From DATLXH01 sp035576005 (GTDB taxonomy: Bacteria; Acidobacteriota; Thermoanaerobaculia; Gp7-AA8): a stretch of 21,320 bases of DNA. The notes under the pieces were generated by a model, which searched no databases, was not told where the DNA came from, and saw only the letters and a list, made by a program, of their open reading frames with translations. The DNA lies in contig DATLXH010000114.1 of NCBI GenBank assembly GCA_035576005.1, forward strand, positions 1-21,320. The letters are read 5' to 3'. Positions 1 through 7,819 of this stretch are shown here, piece after piece (positions within the stretch are counted from its first letter, which is position 1; every line of letters starts with the position of its first letter). Position numbers and translations under genes: made by a program.

Positions 1-402
1 CAGGGTCGCTGTCTTCCGGGACCAAGCTCGGGATCGGGCTCTATGGCACCAAAGCAAGTACGGTCATGACAAGACCACGCCTCGCGCATTCTAGTTTCTT
101 TCTCTCAGTCGCTGCACCAGCGGTCCGGGGCTCGGGATGACAAGCTCAAAGGCGCATCAACTGTAAAAGTTGCCTGGAAGCTGGGCGGGACGGTGAGGGA
201 TGACAGCGCCCGCCTAGCGTCTGAATCTGCGACGGCGTGCCTCGCGGCCGAAGTACGCCGTGCAGGCGCGGTGACCCCGTCGAGTCCGTGCACATCCCCG
301 AGGCCCGCCCGTAACGATGATCCTGACGTAAGAGAGAAAACTCAACCGATCGCCTCTGCTGTTCGTTCGTGCATCAGAAGGTTAGCCCTTTGTCAGAAGT
401 GA
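1..402. other. Gene-free stretch downstream of ftsZ
   Basis: No convincing gene is seen on either strand. Short open frames here are rich in Arg, Ser and Ala, lack ribosome binding sites and look like chance frames in GC-rich DNA. No tRNA-like sequence was found. A perfect 12-bp palindrome (GTGACTAGTCAC, 399-410) overlaps the ftsZ stop codon, and a weak hairpin (CAACT/AGTTG, 158-172) lies further on. Neither has the T-run of a convincing intrinsic terminator for the cluster, so the end of the dcw transcript cannot be placed from sequence. Confidence 0.6.
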
Positions 403-1728
403 CTAGTCACTCAGATTCCTTATCACCGTGGGGATGTCTAGATCGGTCCCAAACTCACTCGAGGCCATTGGACCGAAGCCGGAGTTGCCATCTGCACGAC
501 TCGACCCTTTTCTAAAGAATGGCGGATCGTAAATCTCTCCCTCAGCTCCGATCTGCGGTGGAGGCGACGTATCTTCCACCAGAGGAGGAGCGTTCCGTCC
601 GTCCGCTGAACGCAGATCAATGATCGGAACCCGCGAACTGTTCGCTGGCTCGTGACGACTCCTTCCGGAGGGCTGCTGATCCAGACTGGGCCGACCCGAC
701 AAAGCCTCGCCTCGCGTATTGAGCAAACCCTTCGTCGCGCTATCGAAGCCGGTCGCGATGACGGTGACCTTGACCTCATCCCCCATGCGGGGATCGATGA
801 CGGTTCCGAAAATGATGTTGGCTTCCTCGTCGGCGGCTTCCTGGATGATCGAGGCCGCTTCGTGGACTTCGAAGAGTGTCAGGTCCTTTCCGCCGGTAAC
901 GTTGATCAGGACGCCCTTTGCCCCCTCGATCGATGCTTCCTCGAGCAGGGGTGACGAGATCGCGCGCTGCGCTGCCTCGACAGCGCGGTGCTCCCCTGAC
1001 GAGACACCGGTGCCCATGAGCGCCATTCCCATCCCATGCATGATGGTTCTCACATCGGCGAAGTCGAGGTTGATCTCGCCGGGTACGGTGATGAGATCCG
1101 AGATTCCCTGCACAGCCTGGCGAAGGATGTCATCAGCAATCTTGAATGCCTCGGAGAGTGACGTTCCCCGCTCGACGAAATTGAGCAGTCTCTCGTTAGG
1201 AATGGTGATGAGAGTGTCGACGGAGTCGCGCAAGGCGCGGATACCGTGCTCGGCCTGGATGCGTCGGCGCTTTCCTTCGAAGCCGAAGGGCTTGGTCACG
1301 ACGGCGACGGTAAGGGCTCCCAGCTCGGCAGCGAGGGAAGCAATGATCGGCGCTGCGCCGGTGCCGGTTCCTCCACCCATACCGGTGGTGATGAAGATCA
1401 TGTCAGCGCCGGACAAAGCCTCGAGGATGCGGTCGGTATCTTCGAGCGCCGCCTGCTTGCCGACGTCAGGGTTCGCACCCGCGCCGAGACCTTTGGTCAA
1501 CTTGCTGCCGATCTGAAGCTTGATGGGCGCAAGCGAGTTGCGCATCGCCTGAAGGTCGGTGTTGGCGACCATGAACTCGATCCCACCGATTCCGGTCTGA
1601 ATCATCCGGTTGACAGCGTTGCCGCCGCCCCCGCCCACTCCAATCACCTTGATCTTGGCCGGAAGCTGTTCCTCGTCCATCGAGATCTTCAGCTTTCCGT
1701 CGTTATTCGAATCATCGAATGTAATCAT
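403..1728 (-). CDS. ftsZ: Cell division protein FtsZ
   Basis: Tubulin-like GTPase that polymerises into the cytoplasmic Z-ring and recruits the divisome. The 441-residue product has the nucleotide-binding GGGGGNAVN at about 32-40, the tubulin signature GGGTGTG at 118-124 and the catalytic T7 loop NLDFAD at 220-225, so GTPase activity is expected. It is longer than E. coli FtsZ (383) because of a C-terminal linker from about residue 335. The tail ends in LDIPTVIRNLSD (430-441), the conserved peptide that binds FtsA and other partners. A second similar stretch, IYDPPFFRK, lies at 399-407. The ATG is preceded by GGAGG at good spacing. It is the last gene of the cluster, 66 bp after ftsA, and that gap carries a strong hairpin. 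Confidence 0.98.
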   Translation of the reverse strand: MITFDDSNNDGKLKISMDEEQLPAKIKVIGVGGGGGNAVNRMIQTGIGGIEFMVANTDLQAMRNSLAPIKLQIGSKLTKGLGAGANPDVGKQAALEDTDRILEALSGADMIFITTGMGGGTGTGAAPIIASLAAELGALTVAVVTKPFGFEGKRRRIQAEHGIRALRDSVDTLITIPNERLLNFVERGTSLSEAFKIADDILRQAVQGISDLITVPGEINLDFADVRTIMHGMGMALMGTGVSSGEHRAVEAAQRAISSPLLEEASIEGAKGVLINVTGGKDLTLFEVHEAASIIQEAADEEANIIFGTVIDPRMGDEVKVTVIATGFDSATKGLLNTRGEALSGRPSLDQQPSGRSRHEPANSSRVPIIDLRSADGRNAPPLVEDTSPPPQIGAEGEIYDPPFFRKGSSRADGNSGFGPMASSEFGTDLDIPTVIRNLSD

Positions 1729-1757
1729 GCTGCCTCCGTTTTTTCCCCGGGGGGCCT

Positions 1758-1778
1758 GCCGGACATTGAATGTCCGGC
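1758..1778. repeat. Perfect hairpin in the ftsA-ftsZ gap
   Basis: Two 10-bp arms (GCCGGACATT and its complement) separated by one base form a near-perfect palindrome in the 66-bp gap between ftsA and ftsZ. On the transcribed strand it is followed by a C/G-rich run and then A residues, not T residues, so it is not a normal intrinsic terminator. It could stabilise or expose the ftsZ message end or be a REP-like unit. The palindrome is seen directly; its role is inference. Confidence 0.75.
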
Positions 1779-1794
1779 CACACAGAACGTCTCA

Positions 1795-3024
1795 CTACCC
1801 CTGGGCGAACCACTGTTTGAAGGAGTCCGCCACCCTGGCGAGTCCCGTGCGCGGTCGTTTCCGCACCTTCGCTCGATTCCTGAAGCCCCAGAGCAGAAGC
1901 CCCGCGGCTGCGGCCCATTCCGGCCCGTTCACCGTGTCAGCGAGTCCTCCGAAACCCCGAGGGATGCCTTTGCGCGTCTGCTGATCGAAGATCTGTTCGA
2001 CCATCTCGACGAGGCCATCCATCTCGGCGCCACCTCCGACCAGGACCACGCCAGATTTGATTTCTTTCTCGAGGCCCAGCTTTTCGAGGTCGCGGTAGAC
2101 GAGCTTTGCCAACTCCGCTGCCCGCGGCTCGAGGATGTTCGTCAGCTCATGACGAGAGAGAATCTTCGGAGCTCGGCCGCCCACCGTCGGAACCTCGATC
2201 GGATCGTCGTCGACGACCAGAGAGCCGAGTGCACAGCCGTGGCGCTTCTTGATCCGTTCGGCATCTTCCATCGGCGTCCGCAGAACTACGGAGATGTCTG
2301 ACGTGAAGTGACCTGCACCGACCGGCAGAACATTGGTGTGGGTAACATTGCCCTCGATGAACACCGCGTAGTCGGTTGTGCCGGCCCCGATGTCCATGAG
2401 CAGTACACCCATCTCGCGCTCATCCTGTGTCAGGACCGCCTCGGCGCCTGCGAGTTGCTCGAGCACAAGCTCAGACACCTCGATGCCAGCCTTGTTGACG
2501 CAGGTTTGAACATTCTGATCGTGCGTGCGCGCTCCGGACACGATGTGGACGTTGGCCTCGAGGCGCGAACCGGTCATCCCGAGAGGATCGTGAATGCCAT
2601 CCTGTCCGTCGACGATGAACTCGCGCGGAATCACATGGAGCAGCTCGAGCTCGCCCGGAATACTGATCGACTTCGACGCTTCGATCACGCGGTCGATATC
2701 CTCACGGGATATTTCCTTCCCTTTCCCGTTTACCGAAACGACTCCGCGTGAATTGATCGAACGGATATGGTCGCCAGCCACACCGACGATGACCGAGTTG
2801 ATCTGCAGCCCCGCCATCACCTCGGCCTCGTCGACTGCTTTCTTGATCGCGTCGGTTGCCTGGTCGAGGTTGATGATGTTCCCTCGCCTGGTCCCCTTCA
2901 TCGGCGCTGTACCCTTTCCGATAATTTCCAGCTGGCCACGGTCATTGACTTCGCCGACCAGAACACATGCTTTCGACGTTCCGATGTCGAGAGCCACGAT
3001 GTATCGATCTTCCGCCTTGGGCAT
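1795..3024 (-). CDS. ftsA: Cell division protein FtsA
   Basis: Actin-like ATPase that anchors FtsZ to the inner face of the cytoplasmic membrane and helps activate the divisome. The 409-residue product shows the phosphate-1 motif DIGTSK (13-18), the phosphate-2 motif MDIGAGTTDY in the middle and the adenosine motif VVLVGGGAEMDGL. It ends in an amphipathic basic/aromatic helix (RVADSFKQWFAQG) typical of the FtsA membrane-targeting sequence. The ATG at 3024 is chosen because GGAGGAGGGG lies just upstream. A TTG nine codons earlier is also in frame but overlaps the ftsQ stop and has a poorer context. The gene follows ftsQ by 23 bp, the usual ftsQ-ftsA-ftsZ order. Confidence 0.97.
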   Translation of the reverse strand: MPKAEDRYIVALDIGTSKACVLVGEVNDRGQLEIIGKGTAPMKGTRRGNIINLDQATDAIKKAVDEAEVMAGLQINSVIVGVAGDHIRSINSRGVVSVNGKGKEISREDIDRVIEASKSISIPGELELLHVIPREFIVDGQDGIHDPLGMTGSRLEANVHIVSGARTHDQNVQTCVNKAGIEVSELVLEQLAGAEAVLTQDEREMGVLLMDIGAGTTDYAVFIEGNVTHTNVLPVGAGHFTSDISVVLRTPMEDAERIKKRHGCALGSLVVDDDPIEVPTVGGRAPKILSRHELTNILEPRAAELAKLVYRDLEKLGLEKEIKSGVVLVGGGAEMDGLVEMVEQIFDQQTRKGIPRGFGGLADTVNGPEWAAAAGLLLWGFRNRAKVRKRPRTGLARVADSFKQWFAQG

Positions 3025-3047
3025 ACCCCTCCTCCTCGCTTCCCTGC

Positions 3048-3893
3048 TCAATTGGTGATCGCGTTCGGCAGCGACGACGAGTTATGGATGGCTTCGAAGG
3101 CTTTCGGCCTTCGCGGCTTCACCACGATTCTGTCGTTGAATCTGAGATCCGCATACTCGAGCGCCGAATCGCCGAGATGCTCTGAAGAAACGATTTGATA
3201 AAGCGCCATCCACCGGCGCTCCAGGCTGGCCCTTTCCGCGTAAACGACAGTGCCGAGACGGCGGTCGAAGATGGCGAAGTGATTCGGTGGAACGGCTCGC
3301 AATTCGGAGATGCTCGCGTAGAGCTCCTGATTGCTGCTCCGAAGCTCCATGAGGAGTGCGACGCAATTCCTGACATCCTCCGGAGAGCTACCGGTTATCA
3401 GCGGCAGCTCCGGGTTACCAACGGCCGGCGACAGCTCGGAGAAAATGCGTCCGGTCCTGTCGACGTAGTGAAGGCTTCCTTTCGATTCCGCAAGAGCGAC
3501 CGGCACGCGCTCGACGACCTGAACAACGAGGCCGTCAGGGAGCCTCTTTTCGATCTCGACCTTCTCGATCCATGGCAGCGACCTGATCTGATTCCGCAAA
3601 TGCTCGAGGTCGATTCTGAACAGATTCTGTCCAACGTAGGCATCACCGATGGCCCGCAACGCTGATGGCGACGTGTGGCTTGCACCGAGAATGCGAACCT
3701 GCTTGACGGCGAAACGGGCGTCCTGCTGGGTTCGGCGGAAGACCCATGCGATCCCCCCAATCAGTAACGCCACAAGGAGGCAATTTGCAGCGATCAATGC
3801 TGCCTTCTGTCCCTGAACCCTGCGATGATTGCGGCGGGTTCGATCCAGGTCGATTGGCCGGAGGAATCGCTGCGTCGTGTCCATGCCGCTCAC
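3048..3893 (-). CDS. ftsQ: Cell division protein FtsQ
   Basis: Bitopic membrane protein that links cytoplasmic and periplasmic divisome parts, normally through FtsB and FtsL. The 281-residue protein has a basic cytoplasmic tail, one membrane segment at about 31-52, a POTRA domain at about 61-131 (starting FAVKQVRILG and including SLPWIEKVEIEKRLP) and then the beta domain of FtsQ. The start is GTG at 3893, overlapping the murC stop as GTGA, with GGAG seven bases upstream; an in-frame ATG lies three codons later. Direct coupling to murC is notable because murB and ddl usually separate these genes. Confidence 0.95.
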   Translation of the reverse strand: MSGMDTTQRFLRPIDLDRTRRNHRRVQGQKAALIAANCLLVALLIGGIAWVFRRTQQDARFAVKQVRILGASHTSPSALRAIGDAYVGQNLFRIDLEHLRNQIRSLPWIEKVEIEKRLPDGLVVQVVERVPVALAESKGSLHYVDRTGRIFSELSPAVGNPELPLITGSSPEDVRNCVALLMELRSSNQELYASISELRAVPPNHFAIFDRRLGTVVYAERASLERRWMALYQIVSSEHLGDSALEYADLRFNDRIVVKPRRPKAFEAIHNSSSLPNAITN

Positions 3894-5266
3894 GAGGTCG
3901 CTCCGGCAAGCGCGCGTCCGATGCCGTTTATATCGCCCGCACCCATCGTCACAAACAAGTCGTCTGGCGACAGCATCGATCTGATTGCAATTTCGATCTC
4001 GGCGTTGTTCCCTTCGATCAGCGAAACATTGCGAGCACCCTGCTCGTTCGCCGCACTCGTGATCATCGACGAATTGACCCCTTCGATCGGTTCTTCGCGA
4101 GCACCGTAGATCTTCGACACGAGAGCCACATCGGCTCCGCGCAGGGAATCGGCAAAGTCGTTAACAAAGTCGCGCGTTCGGGAATAGAGATGCGGCTGAA
4201 AGAGGGCGACGATGCGGCGGTCCGGGTAGCCGCTTCGAGCGGCCTGGAGCGTTGCGCGAATCTCGGTTGGATGATGGGCGTAATCATCAACGATGATCGC
4301 GCCGCGAAACTGGCCGACAATCTGGAAGCGCCTCTCCACCCCGCCAAACTTCGAGAGCGCGAGAGCAGCACTCTCGAATGGCACATCGAGCTCCAGCGCG
4401 ACTGCGATCGCCGCCAGCGAGTTCCGGATATTGTGATTGCCCGGCACTGCGAGCGACACGCGTCCAAGTCGCTGGCCATCGAGGGAGACGTCGTAGGCAG
4501 ATCTGCCGTTCTCGAACGAAATATTCGTCGCTCGCAACTCCGCCTCTTCAGAAAATCCGTAACGGACTGACCGCTTGGCTGCCGAATCGAGCAGCGAGAG
4601 AACCAGCGGATCATCAGCACAGCCGATGAGGCAGCCATAGAACGGGACCTTTCTGGCGAACGCTGCGAAGGTGTTGCGGATGTCCGCAAGATCTTTGTAA
4701 CAGTCGAGGTGATCGGCCTCTATGTTGGTGACCACGGCACAGGTCGGATGCAGCGTCAGGAATGAGCGATCGTATTCATCCGCTTCGACCACGAGATAGT
4801 CGCTCTTGCCGAGCCGCGCATTCGTTGCCAGGTCGCGAAGCACCCCGCCGATGATGAGGGTCGGATCGAGTCCCCCCTCAGACAGAACCATGGCAATCAT
4901 GGCTGACGTCGTCGTCTTCCCGTGGGTCCCGGCAACGGCGATCCCGCGCTTGAGACGCATGATCTCGCCCAGCATCTCGGCGCGCCTGATGACAGGGACG
5001 TGAAGCGCGCGAGCGCGAATGAGCTCAGGCGTGTCCGCCTTGACTGCCGACGAGATCACCATGAGATCAGCCTGTTCGGCGTGCGAAGCGTCGTGCCCTA
5101 TGAGAATCTCGATCCCCTCTTTGCTCAGCTTGTCAGTCGTTTCTGAAGCACGCATGTCACATCCGGAGATCGAGAGATCGTAATTCGTGAGGATCTCTGC
5201 GATTCCGCTCATCCCGATTCCGCCGATGCCGACAAAATGGATGTTCTTAATATGTCCGAAATTCAT
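3890..5266 (-). CDS. murC: UDP-N-acetylmuramate--L-alanine ligase MurC
   Basis: Cytoplasmic ATP-dependent ligase that adds the first residue, L-alanine, to UDP-MurNAc. The 458-residue length is normal for the family. The N-terminal UDP-binding Rossmann fold shows HFVGIGGIGMSG at about 10-21, and the Mur ligase ATP loop GTHGKTTTS lies at 113-121. Middle-domain signatures such as VVEADEYDRSF and TNIEADHLD are present, as is the MurC-typical VDDYAHHPTEI. The ATG at 5266 has only a weak ribosome binding site. A sigma70-like promoter lies directly upstream in the 56-bp gap after murG, so murC may start a sub-operon murC-ftsQ-ftsA-ftsZ. Confidence 0.98.
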   Translation of the reverse strand: MNFGHIKNIHFVGIGGIGMSGIAEILTNYDLSISGCDMRASETTDKLSKEGIEILIGHDASHAEQADLMVISSAVKADTPELIRARALHVPVIRRAEMLGEIMRLKRGIAVAGTHGKTTTSAMIAMVLSEGGLDPTLIIGGVLRDLATNARLGKSDYLVVEADEYDRSFLTLHPTCAVVTNIEADHLDCYKDLADIRNTFAAFARKVPFYGCLIGCADDPLVLSLLDSAAKRSVRYGFSEEAELRATNISFENGRSAYDVSLDGQRLGRVSLAVPGNHNIRNSLAAIAVALELDVPFESAALALSKFGGVERRFQIVGQFRGAIIVDDYAHHPTEIRATLQAARSGYPDRRIVALFQPHLYSRTRDFVNDFADSLRGADVALVSKIYGAREEPIEGVNSSMITSAANEQGARNVSLIEGNNAEIEIAIRSMLSPDDLFVTMGAGDINGIGRALAGATS

Positions 5267-5293
5267 TGTGCTTTAGTTAGGCGCATTTGTTGA

Positions 5294-5322
5294 ATTCTAA
5301 AAGTGCGTGACTCGCAATGCAA
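5294..5322 (-). promoter_or_regulatory. Putative sigma70 promoter upstream of murC
   Basis: On the minus strand TTGCAT (5322-5317) and TAGAAT (5299-5294) are separated by 17 bp. The -10 matches the consensus at five of six positions; the -35 is weaker. The element begins right after the murG stop codon in a locally AT-rich stretch, and a start near 5287 would give a leader of about 20 nt before murC. Sequence match only. Confidence 0.5.
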
Positions 5323-6423
5323 TTATTTTCTCTCCAGCGATTCGATGATATCGACAATCGTTTTTGTTGCATCGGGCCTTGCGAGCGTTCTGGCGGCCTC
5401 GCCCATTGCGATTGTTCTCCCCCCATCGCCGAGAATCTGGCCGATCGCGCCGGCGAGTTTCTCCGGGGTGAGCTCCTTCTCCGTGATCACCACGGCGCCA
5501 CCAGCACTCTCCACAGCCCTGGCATTGATCTCCTGGTGATTGTTAGTCGCCAGAGCGAAGGGAATCAGGATGGCCGCACGCCCGATGGCGGCAAGCTCTC
5601 CGATCGTCATCGCCCCGGCGCGACAGACCACGAGGTCCGCCGCCGCAATCTCGGCTGAAATCGGATCGAGGTACGGGACAACGCGAGCCTCGGAGAAGAT
5701 CGACGTGGTGTAAGACTTCGCCACCTTCTCGTGCTCCCCGGGACCCGTCTGATGGACGATGCTGATTCGATCCCGCATGTGCGCGAGGAAAAGAAGCGCG
5801 CCGGTGGTCGCATCATTGAGGATTCGCGATCCCTGGCTTCCACCGAAGACCAGCAACCGTTTCTTCTCGCCTGGCTGCGTGCGAGTGGAAAGCTCGAAAA
5901 ACTCTTTTCTGACGGGATTTCCTGTCACTTTGCCAGCTCGACCGAACCTCGGCAGCGCCTCCGGGAATGCGACCAGCACCTCGGCGACGAAACGGGCGAG
6001 GAGCCGGTTAGTCAGCCCGGGAAAGGCATTGGCCTCATGGATGACAGTAGGGACGCGGCGCAGCGCGGCTGCCATCAGGACCGGGCCCGACGAATAGCCG
6101 CCGACGCCGAGAACAACACCCGGTTTGTGCCTGCCCACGACCCGCCAGGCCTGGATGAACCCGAGCGGGAGCCGTAACAGATTCATGACCGTCTGACCGA
6201 GCGACTTTCCCTTCAATCCTCCCACTGATACGAACTCCAGAGGAAAGCCCGCTTTCGGAACGATCTTCGACTCGAGTCCATACGCCGTACCGACGAAGAT
6301 GACCTTACGTGACGCGTCTCGCGCCATGAACTCCTGCGCAATCGCGATCGCGGGGTAGATGTGTCCCCCCGTTCCCCCTCCCGCAATCATCAGAACCGAC
6401 GCCTTTCCAGCAACTCTGCTCAT
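5323..6423 (-). CDS. murG: Lipid II synthase MurG (UDP-GlcNAc transferase)
   Basis: Peripheral membrane glycosyltransferase (GT28 family, GT-B fold) on the cytoplasmic face that adds GlcNAc to lipid I to make lipid II. The 366-residue product has the N-terminal GGGTGGH loop at 15-21, GNPVRKEF at the domain junction, VFGGSQGSRILN at the start of the second domain and the UDP-GlcNAc-binding CRAGAMTIGELAAIG region. The ATG at 6423 is preceded by GGGAGGAAACCA, a strong ribosome binding site. The frame stays open 47 codons further upstream, but that part is translated REP-like DNA and is excluded. It follows ftsW after a 295-bp repeat-filled gap. Confidence 0.98.
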   Translation of the reverse strand: MSRVAGKASVLMIAGGGTGGHIYPAIAIAQEFMARDASRKVIFVGTAYGLESKIVPKAGFPLEFVSVGGLKGKSLGQTVMNLLRLPLGFIQAWRVVGRHKPGVVLGVGGYSSGPVLMAAALRRVPTVIHEANAFPGLTNRLLARFVAEVLVAFPEALPRFGRAGKVTGNPVRKEFFELSTRTQPGEKKRLLVFGGSQGSRILNDATTGALLFLAHMRDRISIVHQTGPGEHEKVAKSYTTSIFSEARVVPYLDPISAEIAAADLVVCRAGAMTIGELAAIGRAAILIPFALATNNHQEINARAVESAGGAVVITEKELTPEKLAGAIGQILGDGGRTIAMGEAARTLARPDATKTIVDIIESLERK

Positions 6424-6462
6424 TGGTTTCCTCCCAGGAGACGATGCGGCCCCGCGACGCGG

Positions 6463-6517
6463 AGCCCCTCTCCCCGGCGGGGAGAGGGTGGTCGCGCCAG
6501 CGACCGGGAGAGGGGCT
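6463..6517. repeat. REP-like multi-hairpin element
   Basis: Nested inverted repeats lie in the ftsW-murG gap. Outer arms AGCCCCTCTCCC (6463-6474) pair with 6506-6517. Inside, CCCTCTCCCC (6466-6475) can instead pair with 6479-6488, and GGTCGC/GCGACC forms another small hairpin. This type of GGGGAGAGGG palindrome is common as a dispersed intergenic element in GC-rich bacteria. A second hairpin with the same core lies at 6627-6649. Confidence 0.8.
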
Positions 6518-6626
6518 GAGAGAGATACGAAGACTGTCCCGCCCCTCGAGAGCGCAAACGCCATCTCCAGGCACAGCAGGGTCGCGAGACTTTCACGCTT
6601 CTCTCCCTGCTTCGCTTCGCTCGCTT

Positions 6627-6665
6627 CCCTCTCCCCGCCGGGGAGAGGGAACGCCGCTTCGCGGC
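6627..6665. repeat. Second REP-like hairpin pair
   Basis: CCCTCTCCCC (6627-6636) pairs with 6640-6649 around a 3-base loop, the same core as the element at 6466-6488. It is followed by a small GCCGC-TTC-GCGGC hairpin (6653-6665). With the copy at 6463-6517 it makes a paired REP-like array between ftsW and murG. Confidence 0.75.
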
Positions 6666-6699
6666 TTCAGACGTTTCTGTCTCGATCTCGACTTTCACA

Positions 6700-6716
6700 C
6701 CCACCCACCCCGACCC
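6700..6716 (-). other. Canonical G-quadruplex motif just after ftsW stop
   Basis: The transcribed strand reads GGGTCGGGGTGGGTGGG, four G-runs with loops of 2, 1 and 1 bases, beginning two bases after the ftsW TGA codon. It meets the standard G3+N1-7 rule and would be in the mRNA. Folding and function are inference. Confidence 0.6.
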
Positions 6717-6718
6717 GT

Positions 6719-7819
6719 TCAGGTCGACCGTTGAGAAAAATTCAGCAACATCCCCACCGCACACAGACTGGTGATCAGCGACGACCCGCCATAACTCACA
6801 AGCGGGAGCGGAAGGCCTTTCGTCGGCAGTAGACAGAGAGTCACGCTGACGTTCAGCAGGACCTGAAATCCGATCATCAAAGTAAAGCCGAGGATTGCGT
6901 AGTAAGCGAAGCGGTCGTTCGCGCTCTGGAGCGCCAGACGAAACCCCCGCCAGACGAGGAGAGTGAACACAGCCAGCAAGGCAAACGCGCCGATGAAACC
7001 AACTTCCTCGCCAATGATCGAGAAAATAAAGTCTGTGTGAGGCTCAGGGAGAAAAAACAGTTTCTGTCGTCCGTTGCCGATGCCGAGACCTGTTAGACCG
7101 CCGGTACCGATTGCAATCAGAGACTGCATCGCCTGGAAGCCTTTACCGAGAGGGTCCGCTTCCGGATTCAGAAATGTCAGAAGCCGGTCTCTCCGGTACT
7201 CGGCCCCCATGATCAGAGCGATCGCAGCTGGTACGAGCGCCAGTGAAAACAGCGCGATTCTCTTCCATGAGATCCCCGCCACGAAAAGCAGTGACGACGC
7301 GACGACGACAATCGTTGCTGCCGTACCGAAGTCAGGCTCGAGCAGAATCAGTCCCGCCACAATCGCCATGACAGTCCCGAGGGGAAGCAGCGTCCCTGTG
7401 AGATCATCGATACGGTCTTCCTTCCGGGAGAGATAAGACGCGAGGAACAGGACCATGACGGGCTTGGCAAACTCGGAGGGCTGCACCTGGAAAGCAGGCA
7501 GAACGATCCATCGATGGGTGCCGTTGATCGGTGCCTGAAACAGGACCACTACCAGGGCTACGCAGATCGCGAGCAGGAGGCCGTAGATCAGCTTCACATT
7601 CTTGAAGCGGTTCGTGTCGACGTTCATGAGAAAGAACATCAAGCCGCTGCCGGCAAGGAGCCAGATGCACTGCCTCACGACGAAGTAATAGGGATCGTCG
7701 CGATGGATCTTCTGCGCGGCAATGAGTGCCGAAGCGCTGTAGATCATCACGAGGCCGACAACGAGGATCAGGATGGCGGCGCCGAAGATGTAGCGGTCGT
7801 AGGAGAGCTTCCGGCTCAT
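6719..7819 (-). CDS. ftsW: Septal peptidoglycan polymerase FtsW (SEDS family)
   Basis: Polytopic membrane glycosyltransferase that polymerises lipid II at the septum together with FtsI. The 366-residue protein has about ten hydrophobic segments. SEDS signatures are visible: NGTHRWIVLPAFQVQPSEFA, GLGIGNGRQKLFFLPEPHTD with the conserved catalytic-region HTDFIFSIIGEE, and the C-terminal KGLPLPLVSYGGSSL. The ATG at 7819 overlaps the murD stop as ATGA and is preceded by AAGGAGA, so the longer open frame upstream is not used. FtsW rather than RodA is chosen from its place in the dcw cluster. Confidence 0.96.
   Translation of the reverse strand: MSRKLSYDRYIFGAAILILVVGLVMIYSASALIAAQKIHRDDPYYFVVRQCIWLLAGSGLMFFLMNVDTNRFKNVKLIYGLLLAICVALVVVLFQAPINGTHRWIVLPAFQVQPSEFAKPVMVLFLASYLSRKEDRIDDLTGTLLPLGTVMAIVAGLILLEPDFGTAATIVVVASSLLFVAGISWKRIALFSLALVPAAIALIMGAEYRRDRLLTFLNPEADPLGKGFQAMQSLIAIGTGGLTGLGIGNGRQKLFFLPEPHTDFIFSIIGEEVGFIGAFALLAVFTLLVWRGFRLALQSANDRFAYYAILGFTLMIGFQVLLNVSVTLCLLPTKGLPLPLVSYGGSSLITSLCAVGMLLNFSQRST

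Noticed and set aside
719..1516. Plus-strand open frame of 265 codons antisense to ftsZ
   Set aside because: Ser/Pro/Arg-rich translation without a ribosome binding site, fully antisense to conserved FtsZ GTPase domain.
1246..2301. Long plus-strand open frame (351 codons) across ftsZ and ftsA
   Set aside because: It lies antisense to two well-conserved genes and crosses their boundary; its product has no recognisable motif and GC-rich codon use opens such mirror frames.
3746..4570. Plus-strand open frame of 274 codons antisense to ftsQ and murC
   Set aside because: Antisense shadow of conserved genes, no known domain.
6424..6564. 47-codon upstream extension of murG
   Set aside because: Translates REP-like hairpins; the strong ribosome binding site and the MurG N-terminus point to the ATG at 6423.
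6463..6649. Intrinsic terminator between ftsW and murG
   Set aside because: The stems are strong but symmetrical REP-like units with no T-run on the transcribed strand.
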